Positions 1 through 10,900 of a stretch of 64,000 nucleotides of DNA are shown here, one piece after another. This stretch comes from Notamacropus eugenii (lineage: Eukaryota; Chordata; Mammalia; Diprotodontia; Macropodidae). The notes beneath the pieces are model-generated. The model saw only the letters and a list, made by a program, of their open reading frames with translations. It was not told the origin of the DNA and did no database searches. The DNA lies in assembly GCF_028372415.1 (NCBI RefSeq), contig NC_092875.1, positions 56,904,919 through 56,968,918 of the forward strand. Reading direction: 5' to 3'. Numbering within the stretch: position 1 is the first letter of the stretch; each line of letters starts with the position of its first letter. The translations under genes and the position numbers were made by a program.

Positions 1-1259
1 TACCTCAACTGACTCTTTTCTAAGGAAGGAGAGTAGATGTTATATCTGCATTTTTCAGATGAAAAAACAGGCTAAAAGAGTCTCTTAGTCATAGCAGCAG
101 AGAGTATTGGATTGGGAGCCAGCCCAAGAGTCAGAAGGCTAGGACCACCATGGGTACACAAGAGGGCAGGAAATGGGCATCAGTGAAAATCATGCTGACT
201 TTGGAATCAGAATCAGTTCAAACTCTGGCCCAATTGCCTGTTACAGATGTGACTCTGGCCTCAGTTTCTTCATCTGTATAAAATGTGGAGGGTGTTAGAT
301 GGCCTTTGTGGTTCTTCCAGTTCTATATCTATGATGCCAAGGTCACACAAAGGCAAAAGCAGGCCTAGAAATGCAGATCTCCCTTCACCTGCCTCTTTAT
401 TCCCTGTTCTCAATCTTCCACCACACCACTCCCAATTCAATTTCCTCACTTTATCTATCTCCAGTTCCTGTATGACCCTCCAGAGGTGTGCAGAGAAGTC
501 AGCTCAAAAGTGCTCTAGAAAGCCACCATTAAATTTTCAGCGAGGGCATTTTTACACCTCAGAAAGTGGCAAGTGCTACAAATAAGGGCTTGACTTATTT
601 TGTCAATTGTCTGGACTTAAAAAAGTGGTAGAGAAAATATTAATAATGCTGATTAAACTTAAAAGTGTCCTGTGTATATTTTTTTGGGAGAGCTGGCTGT
701 TAAACACTTTTCAGCACACCCTTACTCTTACCCAGATGGGACCAGGAATCCTAACTCCTATTGAGACCCTCTGCCCTAAACCTGGGATGAACAGACCTGA
801 TCATTCTCACTCTGCTCTCAACACAATGGCCAGAGCATCTGCTAAACTAAGGCTTTCCCCCAACACCTTCTCTTTTCTCTTTAGTGTCTTCTTGGGAAGA
901 CCTTGTGTTTGTCCCTCCTCTCCCCCCATCACACCACCACACTCCATGCCACACCACCGATTCCTCCAGCTGCCTCCCCTCAACATACCTTACCTCTCTG
1001 GAGATCCAGGACCCTCCATACAAGATCCAGCAGCCTGACCCACGCCCAACCAAAATACAATCCTTTGCCAAGACAAAAATGCTCCAGGCATTGTCCCACA
1101 CCTCCCGCAATTCCCATCTTGTGGGGTTCCCCCATCTTACAATCCCAGCTCCCTAAAGTCTCTCTACATCCACTCTCCCCAGCTTCACAAATCCTATTTG
1201 TCCCCTCCCCCAGGCAAGAACTACATCTCCCAGCAGCACCTGCTCTGGCCAAGGGAAGA
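1..1259. other. 5' flank of SYDE1
   Basis: No coding exon is recognised. The only repeat I can support is one SINE fragment, listed separately. The short open frames here are low-complexity shadows. From about 1260 the sequence turns purine-rich and then GC-rich, leading into the SYDE1 promoter. Confidence 0.5.
195..335 (+). repeat. CORE-SINE (MIR/MON-like) fragment
   Basis: The stretch CTCAGTTTCTTCATCTGTA is followed by AAATG, a purine run, a TTAGATGGCC-like block and CTTCCAGTTCTATATC. This is the usual right half of marsupial MIR/MON-type SINEs in plus orientation. The tRNA-like head is eroded. Confidence 0.6.
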
Positions 1260-1441
1260 AAAAAAAAAAGTTTGGGCCAAAGCATTCCTGGAATTTGTTT
1301 CCTGCCTGAGGGAGGGAGGGAGGGAGGGAGAAATCAAGCGGGGTGGGCAGGCAAAGAGAAGAGGGGAGGGGGCGGCCAGGGGCAAGGGGCTCTGCCTGGC
1401 CTGGCAGGACCCTGGCCCAGCCCCCAACCCCAGCCCCCAGC
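1260..1441 (+). promoter_or_regulatory. Probable SYDE1 promoter and 5' UTR
   Basis: GC- and purine-rich sequence directly precedes the SYDE1 start codon. It includes a GC box (GGGGGCGGCC near 1366-1375) and a GGGA/GGGAG tract near 1312-1330. No TATA box is visible, as is usual for broadly expressed vertebrate genes. The transcription start cannot be fixed from sequence alone. Confidence 0.45.
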
Positions 1442-4400
1442 ATGGCCGAGCCGCTACTCAGGAAAACCTTCTCCCGCCTTCGGGGCCGGGAGAAACTTCC
1501 CCGGAAAAAGTCGGATGTGAAGGATAGAGGTGAGGTCCAAGGGGAGTTCCCAGGGCCAGAGCTCCTGCCACTGACATCCCTTCTATACACAGCCCCCCCA
1601 AATGCCCCTCTTCGGGGGACCCCAAAGTGGAGGCTGGGGGAAGGAGGAGATGGTGCCTTAGGGAATGGAATGGGGGTGATGATCTGGGAGCAAGGGGTGG
1701 CAGGATGGAGGGGGGAACAGGAGGTGGGATGGGATGGGGTAGGATTCCAAACCGTTATACAGTTGGAATGGCTGACTAGCTCAGGGGAGTTTTAGAGTGG
1801 CTGCTGCTCCTTGGGGCAGACCAAGGACAGGGAGTTATGGGGCGGTGAGAACAGTGTGGAGGGGACCCTTTGGTTGGGTCGATAGGGTGTGGGGAGCAGA
1901 ACCCAGGGGAATGCAAGGGAGGAAGTAGAGATGGCAGGGAGGGGATATCTCTACTGATGTCAGGCTTAGAACCCTAATGCGAGAGAAAGGGGAAAGGGGG
2001 GCTTTTAAGGACTGGGCCCCTCCTCTCTTCTGGGCAGACTGGAAGGGGACAATCTCACCTCTCCCCTCCTCCCATCCCCCAAGGCCGCCCAGCCCCGATC
2101 CCAGAACCCAGTGTCCCTGAGCCAGCACCCGGAGTCCCCAAGACAGAGGTGGCAGGAACTGGGGAAGAGGAACCTCCTAGCCCTGAAGGGTCAAGAAACC
2201 CAGCCCGGGGGGCCTACCTGCAGAGTCTGGAGTCCAGCAGCCGTCGCTGGGTGCTGGGAGGCAGCAAGGCATCTGAGGAAACAATGTTGGGACCTGGAGG
2301 ATCCACTGAACTGGTTGGAGAGATATGGTACAATCCTATCCCTGAAGAGGAGCCAGGAACCCAGGCATCTGGGGGGATCACACCCCAGGCCACTCAAGCC
2401 AACCAGGAGAGTGCAGCCCCTGGGGGTAAGGAAACAATCCTAACCTAATCTCTTTCCTAAATCCCTCCACTCAGCAGTCTCCAGCCCCTAAGAGCTTCTT
2501 TTCTCCCTAGTAAGGGATACAGATCCCTTACTTTCCATCTCTCTAACCCCAGCCCTGCCCTCCAGCCTGAACTCCCAGTCTGTCTAGTGCTCATTCTCAC
2601 TCCCACCCTTCTGACCCCTGCTCTCTGTTCTCAAATCCTTTCCTCTAGTCCTCCCCATGCTAGGCCCTGCCCCACCCCCATTCATTTTCTGTCCTTAGGC
2701 CCCTAAGTCTAGCCTCTTCTCCAGTGCCTAACTTCTCCTCTACCTCTACACAGGACCAGCTCCAGAAGTTGTCCCCAGCAATCCCCCTGCTAAACCATCA
2801 CGAACCAAATCTCCAGGCCCTGCAAGGCGCCTCTCAATGAAGATGAAAAAATTACCTGAACTAAGGCGTCGACTGAGCCTTCGAGGACCCAGAAGCGGGC
2901 GGGACCGCGAGGGCGAAAGAGAACAGGCAGCCCCTGCTGGCTCAGTCATAAGCCGATATCACCTGGACAGCAGCGTAGGAGCACAGAGGTGTACAGAAGG
3001 AGCCCAGGGAGGACAGGCCGGCTACCTGAGTGACGGTGACTCCCCTGAACGGCCTCCTCACCCATCTCCTGATTCCTTCCGGCCCTATGAAGCAGCCTCA
3101 CCACCCCGGGCCTCACCCCCTGCCCTCTGGGGGCGTCTCAGTCTGCACCTATATGGGCTGGGAGGCCTGCGTCTGCCACCAGGACCCACCTCACCAAACT
3201 TCTGCTGCCTGCTACAAGTGGATGGTGCCCCGAGAGCCAGAACAGGACCACTTCGAGGGAGTGGCACTGATTTCCTGAGGCTTGACCACACCTTCCACCT
3301 AGAGCTGGAGGCTGCCCATCTGCTCCGGGCCCTAATCCTGGTCTGGGACCCCTGTATTCAGCGTCACCGGCCCTGTGCTCATGGCACTGTGCTGCTGCCC
3401 TCTCTTTTCCGAGGTGCATGAGGGTTTGGGGATGGATTAGGGAGCAAACCTGGGAATAGATCAAGTAAGGTCTTGAGAGCAGAATCAGGGAGTCAAGTCC
3501 GTGGGCTTCCTAGTGAGGGAAAAAGTGTTCAGACCAGCAAGGAATGGGAACAAAAGATATGGGGAGAATGGGTGGCCAGAGAATGGGCAAAGGATAAAAG
3601 GATCTGAACATGGGCAGCCAGGACTGGTACATACAGGCTATGTGGAGCTGGTAACAAGTCTCTATATCACCTGTTATATCTTGCTCCCAGGGTGCCGGGC
3701 CCAGCAGCTAGCAGTGAGGCTAGAACCCCAAGGCCTGCTATATGCAAAGCTGACACTCTGGGAACAGCAGGAAGCCCCAGGAAGCCAGGAACCCCGAGTC
3801 TTTGGGTTACCTCTGCCATTGCTTGTAGAACGGGAACAAGCTCCAGGTCACGTGCCCCTCATCATCCAGAAGTGCATTGGGCAGATCGAGAGAAGGGGGC
3901 TCCGGGTGAGGCCCTGGAACCCTAGCCTGGCCACACTCTCTTTTCTATACCAGATCCCCTTTTTCTCACCCCTCACCCTACCCCTCCTGGAGTCTGTGTT
4001 GATATGGGCTGTCCACTGGAAGGTCTAGGTCTCAGCTAGCCATATCAAAGGCTTTTCTTTCCCTCCCAGGTGGTTGGGCTATACCGTCTGTGTGGCTCAG
4101 CAGCTGTGAAGAAGGAACTGCGGGATGCCTTTGAGCGAGACAGTGCAGCAGTCAGTCTCTCAGAGGAGTTGTACCCAGACATCAATGTTATCACAGGTCA
4201 GAATTTTCCCCTCAACCCATATCTCCTTCTGCCCCACCAAACCCTCTCTTTGGCTCCTCTAATCCCACTCCTAAATCAAAGTCCCCCTAAGATGACCTCT
4301 GTCTTCTCTCCCATAAAGCACTGACTCATTCTGCTAGCCCAGCATTCCTCTTTCGGACTAGGGTTTTTCTGGGGAATCTCACTTTTCTATCCCCTCTTTC

Positions 4401-6404
4401 CCCTCCCCCACATCCTACCTGTCTTCCAACTCCGGGCCAGGAATATGAATAGGGCACAATCAGCAGAAAAAGTGACAAAGAAGTCCTAACCTGAGCTGGG
4501 GCTCACCTCTGCAGGGATCCTCAAGGACTATCTAAGAGAGCTGCCTACACCCCTCATCACCCCACCACTCTACCAAGTGGTCTTGGAGGCCATGAGGCAG
4601 GGGCCATCCAGAGGAGGCAGGGTCAACCCACAAGGTACCAGAGAACTCCTCCAATGTCTGCCTGAAGTTGAGAGGGTAAGTGGACTGGGAAGAGGGAGAA
4701 GGATGGGAAGAAAGAAAGGGAAAAAGAACACTGATGAAGGGTAATGGGAACAAAAGATGAGGGAAAGGGGAATGGGAAGTGAACTAGGCTATTCTAGGAA
4801 GGCAGTCACCCACCTGGGTCATGCATAGACCCCCTTATAACATTTCTTTTCACAAAGGCACATATAAAGGCCATGGCCTGTAATCATTTATTTTGTGTTG
4901 ACATGTGTTACAGCGATAACCCAAAGCCTCCAGTGGACTATATATAGTACACATCACTGATATCTCGCCTAGGGCCTGGGGAACAGGAAGGAAGCTGGGG
5001 ATGGGCAGAGCTAGAGGTGGTGTGGATGGAGTCAAGGGGAAGACTAGTGGAAGAAAGCTTCAGGAAGAGAGAAGAAGAGTGGGGAACGGCAGTGTGAACT
5101 AGAGCTAGAGGCAGAAACAGGGATGACAAGGAAATGGGGACCGGGAGGATGAGGGATAAGGTGGGGAGAGAAGAGGATGGAAGAAAGGGGGGCAAGATAC
5201 CGGGAGGGAAGAAAAGCAAGGAAGGAGGCAGAGAGGGACTGGAACAGGAGCAGGAGTCCAGCGGTCAGAGGGAGCAAGGGCCAAGGGGCGGGGGAGGTTG
5301 GGGCGAGTCCCTCCCCGCTGCCCTGCTGTGTACCCGACCACACACCCCCCACCTGCTCATTTAAGCTGCGCCCCACCCCCACCCCTGCAGGCCACGCTGA
5401 CTCTGCTCCTGGATCACCTGCGCCTGGTCTCCTCCTTCCACGCCCACAACCGCATGACCCCCCAGAACCTAGCTGTCTGCTTCGGGCCTGTGCTGCTGCC
5501 CCCACGCCAAGCGCCCACCAGGCTCCGAGGCGGCTGCCCAGCCCCAGGCTCCAGCTCCAGCATCGCCAGCGCCGTGGACTTCAAACGTCACATCGAGGTG
5601 TTGCACTATCTGCTGCAGGCCTGGCCAGGTAAGCGCAGCCTCCCGCAGGCCCCGCCCGCCCCAAGCAGAAGCCCAATCCCCCAGAGGCCGTGTCCATCAA
5701 TCAGTCGTGGGAAAGGCCAATCCCCTGTAACCATGCCTGTATTGCGGCCAATCAGAGGCCAAATCACCTTGGAGGCTACGCCTCTACCTAGCCATAGATG
5801 GGCCTGAGCCACACAAGAGCCACGCCTACCATCCAGCCAATCGGAGACCCAAACTCAGTGACCCCTCCCGTCAGCCAGGCAATGCGAGGCCGGCTAGTAG
5901 CTCGCTGCCAAGGACGACTGAGGGGTAGAATAACGGCTCAGAGCCCGCTCCAGGTCATTCCCTTCCCCTCTTCCCTTAGAACCCCGCCGCCCCCCGGATC
6001 CTCCGGACAGCGTCCCCTACCTCCGCCCGAAGCGGCAGCCCCTGCTGGAACTGCCGCTGGGGGAGCCCGAAGTGGTGACACGGCCCCGAGACCGAGGTGG
6101 GCCAGAGAGCCCCCCTAGCAACCGCTACGCTGGCGACTGGAGCATCTGCGGGCGGGACTTCCTGTCTTATGGGCGGGACTTCCTGTCCGGCCCTGACTAC
6201 GACCAGGTAGCGGGCAGCAGCGAGGACGACGACGAGGATGAAGGCAGAGGGCAAGAGGGGGCCGGTGACTTCGTGAGAGACTTTGCCCTCATGGATGATG
6301 ACCCCGAGGCTCCTTTCAACACCCGCCTAAACCTCAAGGACTTTGATACCCTGATCCTGGACCTGGAGAGGGAGCTGTCCAAGCAGATCAACGTGTGCCT
6401 CTGA
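1442..6404 (+). CDS. SYDE1: Synapse defective Rho GTPase homolog 1 (C2 + RhoGAP protein)
   Basis: Coding exons are 1442-1529, 2084-2425, 2754-3413, 3691-3905, 4070-4196, 4515-4675, 5391-5628 and 5980-6404. All have GT-AG borders and closing phases, giving 751 codons; human SYDE1 is about 735. The start has A at -3 and G at +4, and the protein opens [20 protein letters not shown] as in known SYDE1. In order, the protein has a proline/serine-rich basic N-terminal half (about residues 30-260), a C2-like domain (about 265-395), a RhoGAP domain (about 405-610) and an acidic tail ending in [10 protein letters not shown]. The GAP arginine finger is Arg441 in [12 protein letters not shown] proteins stimulate GTP hydrolysis by Rho-family GTPases and act in cytoskeletal and presynaptic or placental contexts; that is family knowledge. 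The gene runs tail to tail with ILVBL. The reading frame looks intact. Confidence 0.96.
5673..5841 (+). promoter_or_regulatory. Cluster of four CCAAT boxes in SYDE1 intron 7
   Basis: CCAAT pentamers occur at 5673, 5717, 5748 and 5837. The last two read GGCCAATCAG and AGCCAATCGG, which are near-perfect NF-Y sites. CACGCC and CCCGCCC motifs lie among them. All four are on the plus strand within 170 bp, between exon 7 and exon 8. This could be an internal promoter or enhancer; that is inference from motif density only. Confidence 0.4.
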
Positions 6405-6452
6405 GCCCTGGCCGGGAAGCTGCCTCCGGTTTCCAGGACCATCTATTTCCTT

Positions 6453-6545
6453 GTTGCTAGGGACCAGCCTTCCGTTGCCAAGGACCATCCCCTCGTTACT
6501 AAGGAGATGGCCCTAACGGAGATAAGTAGACCTCTTGCCATGGAC
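6453..6545 (+). repeat. Short 21-bp-period repeat with X-box-like cores
   Basis: GTTGCTAGGGAC (6453), GTTGCCAAGGAC (6474) and GTTACTAAGGAG (6495) recur at exactly 21 bp. A related CTTGCCATGGAC lies at 6534. Each resembles an RFX X-box half-site. The block lies in the SYDE1 3' UTR. Confidence 0.5.
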
Positions 6546-6654
6546 CTTTCCCCCGAAACCAGGGACCACTTTTCCTGAAGCCAGGTTGGTTTCCTCCGTT
6601 GGAGTCAATCTTTTGCAGCCGCTTTTCCAGGTGAAAGTGAGAGTGGAGAGGAGT

Positions 6655-6842
6655 GGAAAGAGCCAAGAATCCAAGTCAGAAAGACCTGTGCTCAAATCTG
6701 CTCAGCTACTTGCTACCATGTCAGCTGCGGCAGGTCACTTAAGCTCTCTGGACCTCAGTCTCCTCATTTGTAAGAATGAGGGGGGTTGGACTAGACGACC
6801 TCTATGGTCTCTTCCAGCTCTAAAATCTTATGATTTATTATC
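6655..6842 (+). repeat. CORE-SINE in SYDE1 3' UTR
   Basis: A head with tRNA-like text is followed by CTCAGTCTCCTCATTTGTAA, a GGGGGTTGGACTAGACGACC block and CTTCCAGCTCTAAAATC. This is a typical plus-strand MIR/MON-type SINE embedded in the putative 3' UTR. Confidence 0.75.
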
Positions 6843-7597
6843 TTGCTGTGATCACCCACCTCCCTGAGGGGGGTACCCCAACACACCCTCCCTTGCTGCT
6901 GCCAGCCAAATCAGTATTAGCTTTGGACACAGCCCTCTGCCACCCCCTACTCCCCTAAGCACTGAAATCAGCAGTGTCATTTTGGGAGTCCCTGAGGTGA
7001 CCACAGGTCAGTGCTATGTGGATAGGACAACTGGTATTCAGTACTGCCCTACCTCCAAGAGTATTATACACTCCTGACTCCCAAAGAAAGAGATCCCAAT
7101 TCCCAAAGAGACAGGGAAAGAATCACTGCCTCAGAAGAACAAGTAGGGGTAGCAGAGTACAGGTCCTAACCCTCTCAGGCCCACCAAACTAAGCACTTAT
7201 CCCCTCCATCCTTCTCTGAAGGATGGCTCTGCCCATCCCTCCCCCTCCCCACAAGAGCCAGGCTGGTATACTTTGGTACGAACAGGCTCTTATTTATTGC
7301 CTCCAGCTGTAAGAATGTGTTTGTGCGTGTATGTGTGTGTGTGTGTGTGTTGAGAATAAGAGAGAATGTTGTATAAATACATTTATATAAATGTCTGGGC
7401 CTCTAGGTCAGGGAAAACATGGGGATGAGGAGTAAACAGTGGATATATACTTTCTGAGGCTGCAACCAGTAGGCACCACTGTAGAACTCCACCCATTCCA
7501 AATCCCTCTCACCTGTGAGGAGCCATTGGTGGGAAAGTTAGGGTTCTTCTCACCATCACCTAATACCCTCCCTCAACCCCATCCTCACTGTGTGAAC

Positions 7598-7603
7598 AAT
7601 AAA
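7598..7603 (+). terminator. SYDE1 poly(A) signal (AATAAA)
   Basis: A canonical hexamer lies about 1.2 kb after the SYDE1 stop, followed by GT-rich sequence (GCACAGGTGCC). It sits just before the opposing ILVBL signal. Confidence 0.55.
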
Positions 7604-7661
7604 TCATTATGCACAGGTGCCAGGGCTGAGTCCTTGGGCCACCAAAGGCCTATGTGGGATG

Positions 7662-7667
7662 TTTATT
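7662..7667 (-). terminator. ILVBL poly(A) signal (AATAAA on minus strand)
   Basis: TTTATT on the plus strand reads AATAAA on the minus strand. It lies about 255 bp beyond the ILVBL stop codon and 59 bp from the SYDE1 signal on the other strand. Confidence 0.55.
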
Positions 7668-7920
7668 GAACCAAGGTTCATGGGAGAAGGGGGCATTATC
7701 ACATCCAGAGATGCTTCAACCCAGCCTAGTGAAAGAAGCTGAGCTCACCACCCAGGGCACACCTCTAAGAATGGGACTCATTCTCAGGTGTCCTGTTCCC
7801 TTCCCACTCTTGATACCATCTGAAACAGTATCCTCGGAGGAAGGGGGACAGGCAAGATGGCCACTCTGTCTTAACAGGTGGCATAAGGAGGTCAGGGCAC
7901 AAGATGATGAACAGATCCTC

Positions 7921-10900
7921 CTACACAGAGATGGAACCATCGCGGAAGTCCGACCTTCCGATGAGAACATTAATAAGGACAGGTCGGCCCTCACGACAAC
8001 GCAGCTGGGCTGCATGCAGCACCTCTGCAGCCTTGTCCTTATTCTCCTTTGACAGCAGGAAGCCCTGAGACCCCAGCCCTTCTGCCACCACATGATAATC
8101 TGCAGAAACAATATGAGAAGACAATCAGAATATAGCTTTAGCACAAAGCTGCATGTGGCTTATCTACCTCTAGGACTTAAAGAAGTAGCAGGTAGAGGAC
8201 AAGGAAACAAGTCACTCTGGCTACCCATCCCACTGCAGAACAGAGCATGCTCCTACCCTCCCCCAAAGTTTCCTCACCAGTGTAAACCAGACCACAGGCC
8301 ACATTACTGCCAAGAATGGGCACCTGCTCCCTAGAGATCTGGGTCCAACATGCATCATTCCCCACCACAGCAATAACAGGAATCTGAAAGAGAAGAAACA
8401 TAAGGGTAGGTAACCCCAAAAGCTACCCCTTGCCCCAAACTAAGGAAATAGAAGCTAGAGAGGAAAGGGTGGAGCACCCCAAGGAAGAAGGGAAAAATTC
8501 AACTGGGATAAGGGATGGGCAGAAATCTCTCCCAATATTTCTTCTTCCCCATAGATGAGCAGTTCTCTCACAGGCCCAAGATCTGCTATCAGGGAACAGC
8601 AAAAATACCTTATTGTGCCCACATACCTTGTGTCTGACAAAGGTATCAAACTCAATGATGCTGTAGCCAAGGGCACCATCCCCGAAGAGGACCCAGACCT
8701 AAGGAAAGGGGAAGTAAGCAACATAGGAAAGCAGTAACCCATGGGCTGGCACCCCTCACCCTTAGTTCACAATTCACCTCTGCATCTGGCCGGCACAGCT
8801 TGGCACCAAGTGCAAACCCTCCTCCTACTCCCAAAGTCCCAAAGGCTCCTGTGAAGGAACAGGCAGAGGAAAAAGGCAAGAAGATAGCATGACCAAATAC
8901 TCAAGGCCCCTCAAGATTCTTTAGGCCCCTCTCCCCAAAAGAAAGGTGAGGAGAGGGCACGGTTGTTCCTGGTCCCTACTCACCAGGATCAAGCCAGCAC
9001 AAAGGGCCTCGAGGCCGGACCAGGTAAGCAGCACTGCCCACGAAATCTCCCCCATCTGCCACCAGCACTGCATTATCTGGCAGGGTCTTCTCAACCAGCT
9101 CCAATACCCAAAGTGGGTTCAAGTGGTGGGTTGTGGGCATTGATGCCTTTTCTCTAGAATAGGCAGCCTGTTAGCACCCTGAAAGAAATACTTCTACCAC
9201 TCTACTCTACCCATTTTCAGGGACCAAAGGAAGTTTCCTTGGCCTTTGCAGAACCCTTCTCATTCCCTCCCTTCATACACGTTAGCCCATACCACTCCAG
9301 GCTCATGAGCCCAATGAAAATCGGGCCAACACTGTGAGTGACACTCACCGATTGGCTTGTTCCTTCTTCCGGTCAGCCTCTCGAAGCTGCTCAATCCAGT
9401 CCTGGTTCCAGGTCTGGCCCCGAAGCCCTTCCACTAGCTTTAGCAGAAAGGAGCCTACATCCCCTGAGACGAAAATATTGATGGGGTTAGGGTCACATGC
9501 TGAGATGGCCTTCTCTGCCTCAATGGGCAGGAAGAACCTAATAGGCAGGAAAAAGGCTCAAAAGGAAGGGTAGACAGAGAAGGCCTTTTGAAGCAGCAAT
9601 GTGGCACAGTGGACAGAAGGTTAGGCCTGGAGTCAGGAACTTGTTCAGTCATTTTCAGTCACGGCCAACTCTTCATGATCCCATTTGGGATTTTCTTGGC
9701 CAGGATACTCGAGTGGTTTGCCATTCCAGCTCATTGTATAGAGGAGGAAACTGAGACAAACGGTGAAGTGACTTGCCCAAAGTCACACAGCTAGTAAATG
9801 TCTGAGGCTGGATTTGAACTCAGGTCCTCCTGACTCCAGGACTGGCATTCTATCCACTGCACCACCTTGCTACTCCTAAACAGGAGTCAGGAAGACCCGA
9901 ATTCAAATCTGGCTTCAGACACCTACTAGCTGTGTTTCCCTCAGTAAGTCACTTAACCTCTGTCTGCCTTAGTTTCTTTAGCCTTAAAGTAGAGATAACA
10001 AAGCACCTACCTTGCAGAATTATTCTGAGGATCCAATGAGATATTTGTAAAGCACTTAGTACATTGCCTGGAACATAGTAAGTGCTATCTAAATTTTTAT
10101 TCCCTTTCCCCTTTCTATGCCCTTCCTACTATCATGCCCAATGTGAACAAAGAGACAAGGAGCACCACAGGGAGCAATCAGACATGGGACAAAAAGTCCA
10201 GAGTAACCAGGGCAAGGCCAGAGTCCTAAAGGAAAGATCCCTAGACCTCAGTTCAAGTCCCAGCTCTGCCCTTACTATTCATCACCCTCTCTGGGCTTCC
10301 CTTTCTTTGTCTGTAAAATAATGATGACCTGTCCCACCTACTTCATGGAGGTGTGGACAAGATCAAATGAGATAATGGATATAAAATATTCCATAACTGT
10401 GGAAGCACACATATGTCATCCTGTCAATATTATCACTCATCAGCACAGCCATGGGAGTGCCCTCAAGCAATGCAGAGAAGGCAAACAGCAAACCATCCAA
10501 GGCCTAGTAGCTCAGTCCTCAGGAGTGGCTTGAGACCTAGACATTAAGTGGTTTGTTTGGGGCCTCAAGGCCACAAGTGACCTTCTGAGTACAGCTTTTT
10601 GACTGAGTCCAAGTTTTATAGAACAAATCCTTTTATTAAGGGGATTTGTTTTGTGAAGTTTGGATTCAGTCAAAGGGTTGAACTTGAGGACCTAGACGGG
10701 CACATTGGCCTCAAGGCCACGGGTTCCCCACCCCTGGTTTGGGGTCATGTAGCTAGTGTGAGGAATGAGATTTGAACTCACATCTTCCTGATTCTAAGTC
10801 CAACCCCAGAGTCACTCTGCCAGATGGGCTCTACTCCATTATTCACATTAAAGGCTTGTTAGAGATCCAGTGTGGTATAGTGCATAAAGCACTGGAGTTC

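Larger units (their letters stand above)
6405..7625 (+). other. SYDE1 3' UTR and 3' flank
   Basis: No further coding sequence is seen after the TGA at 6402-6404. The region carries a 21-bp-period repeat (6453-6505), one SINE, a TG microsatellite (about 7328-7350), and a canonical AATAAA at 7598-7603 that is the best candidate end signal. Confidence 0.6.
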
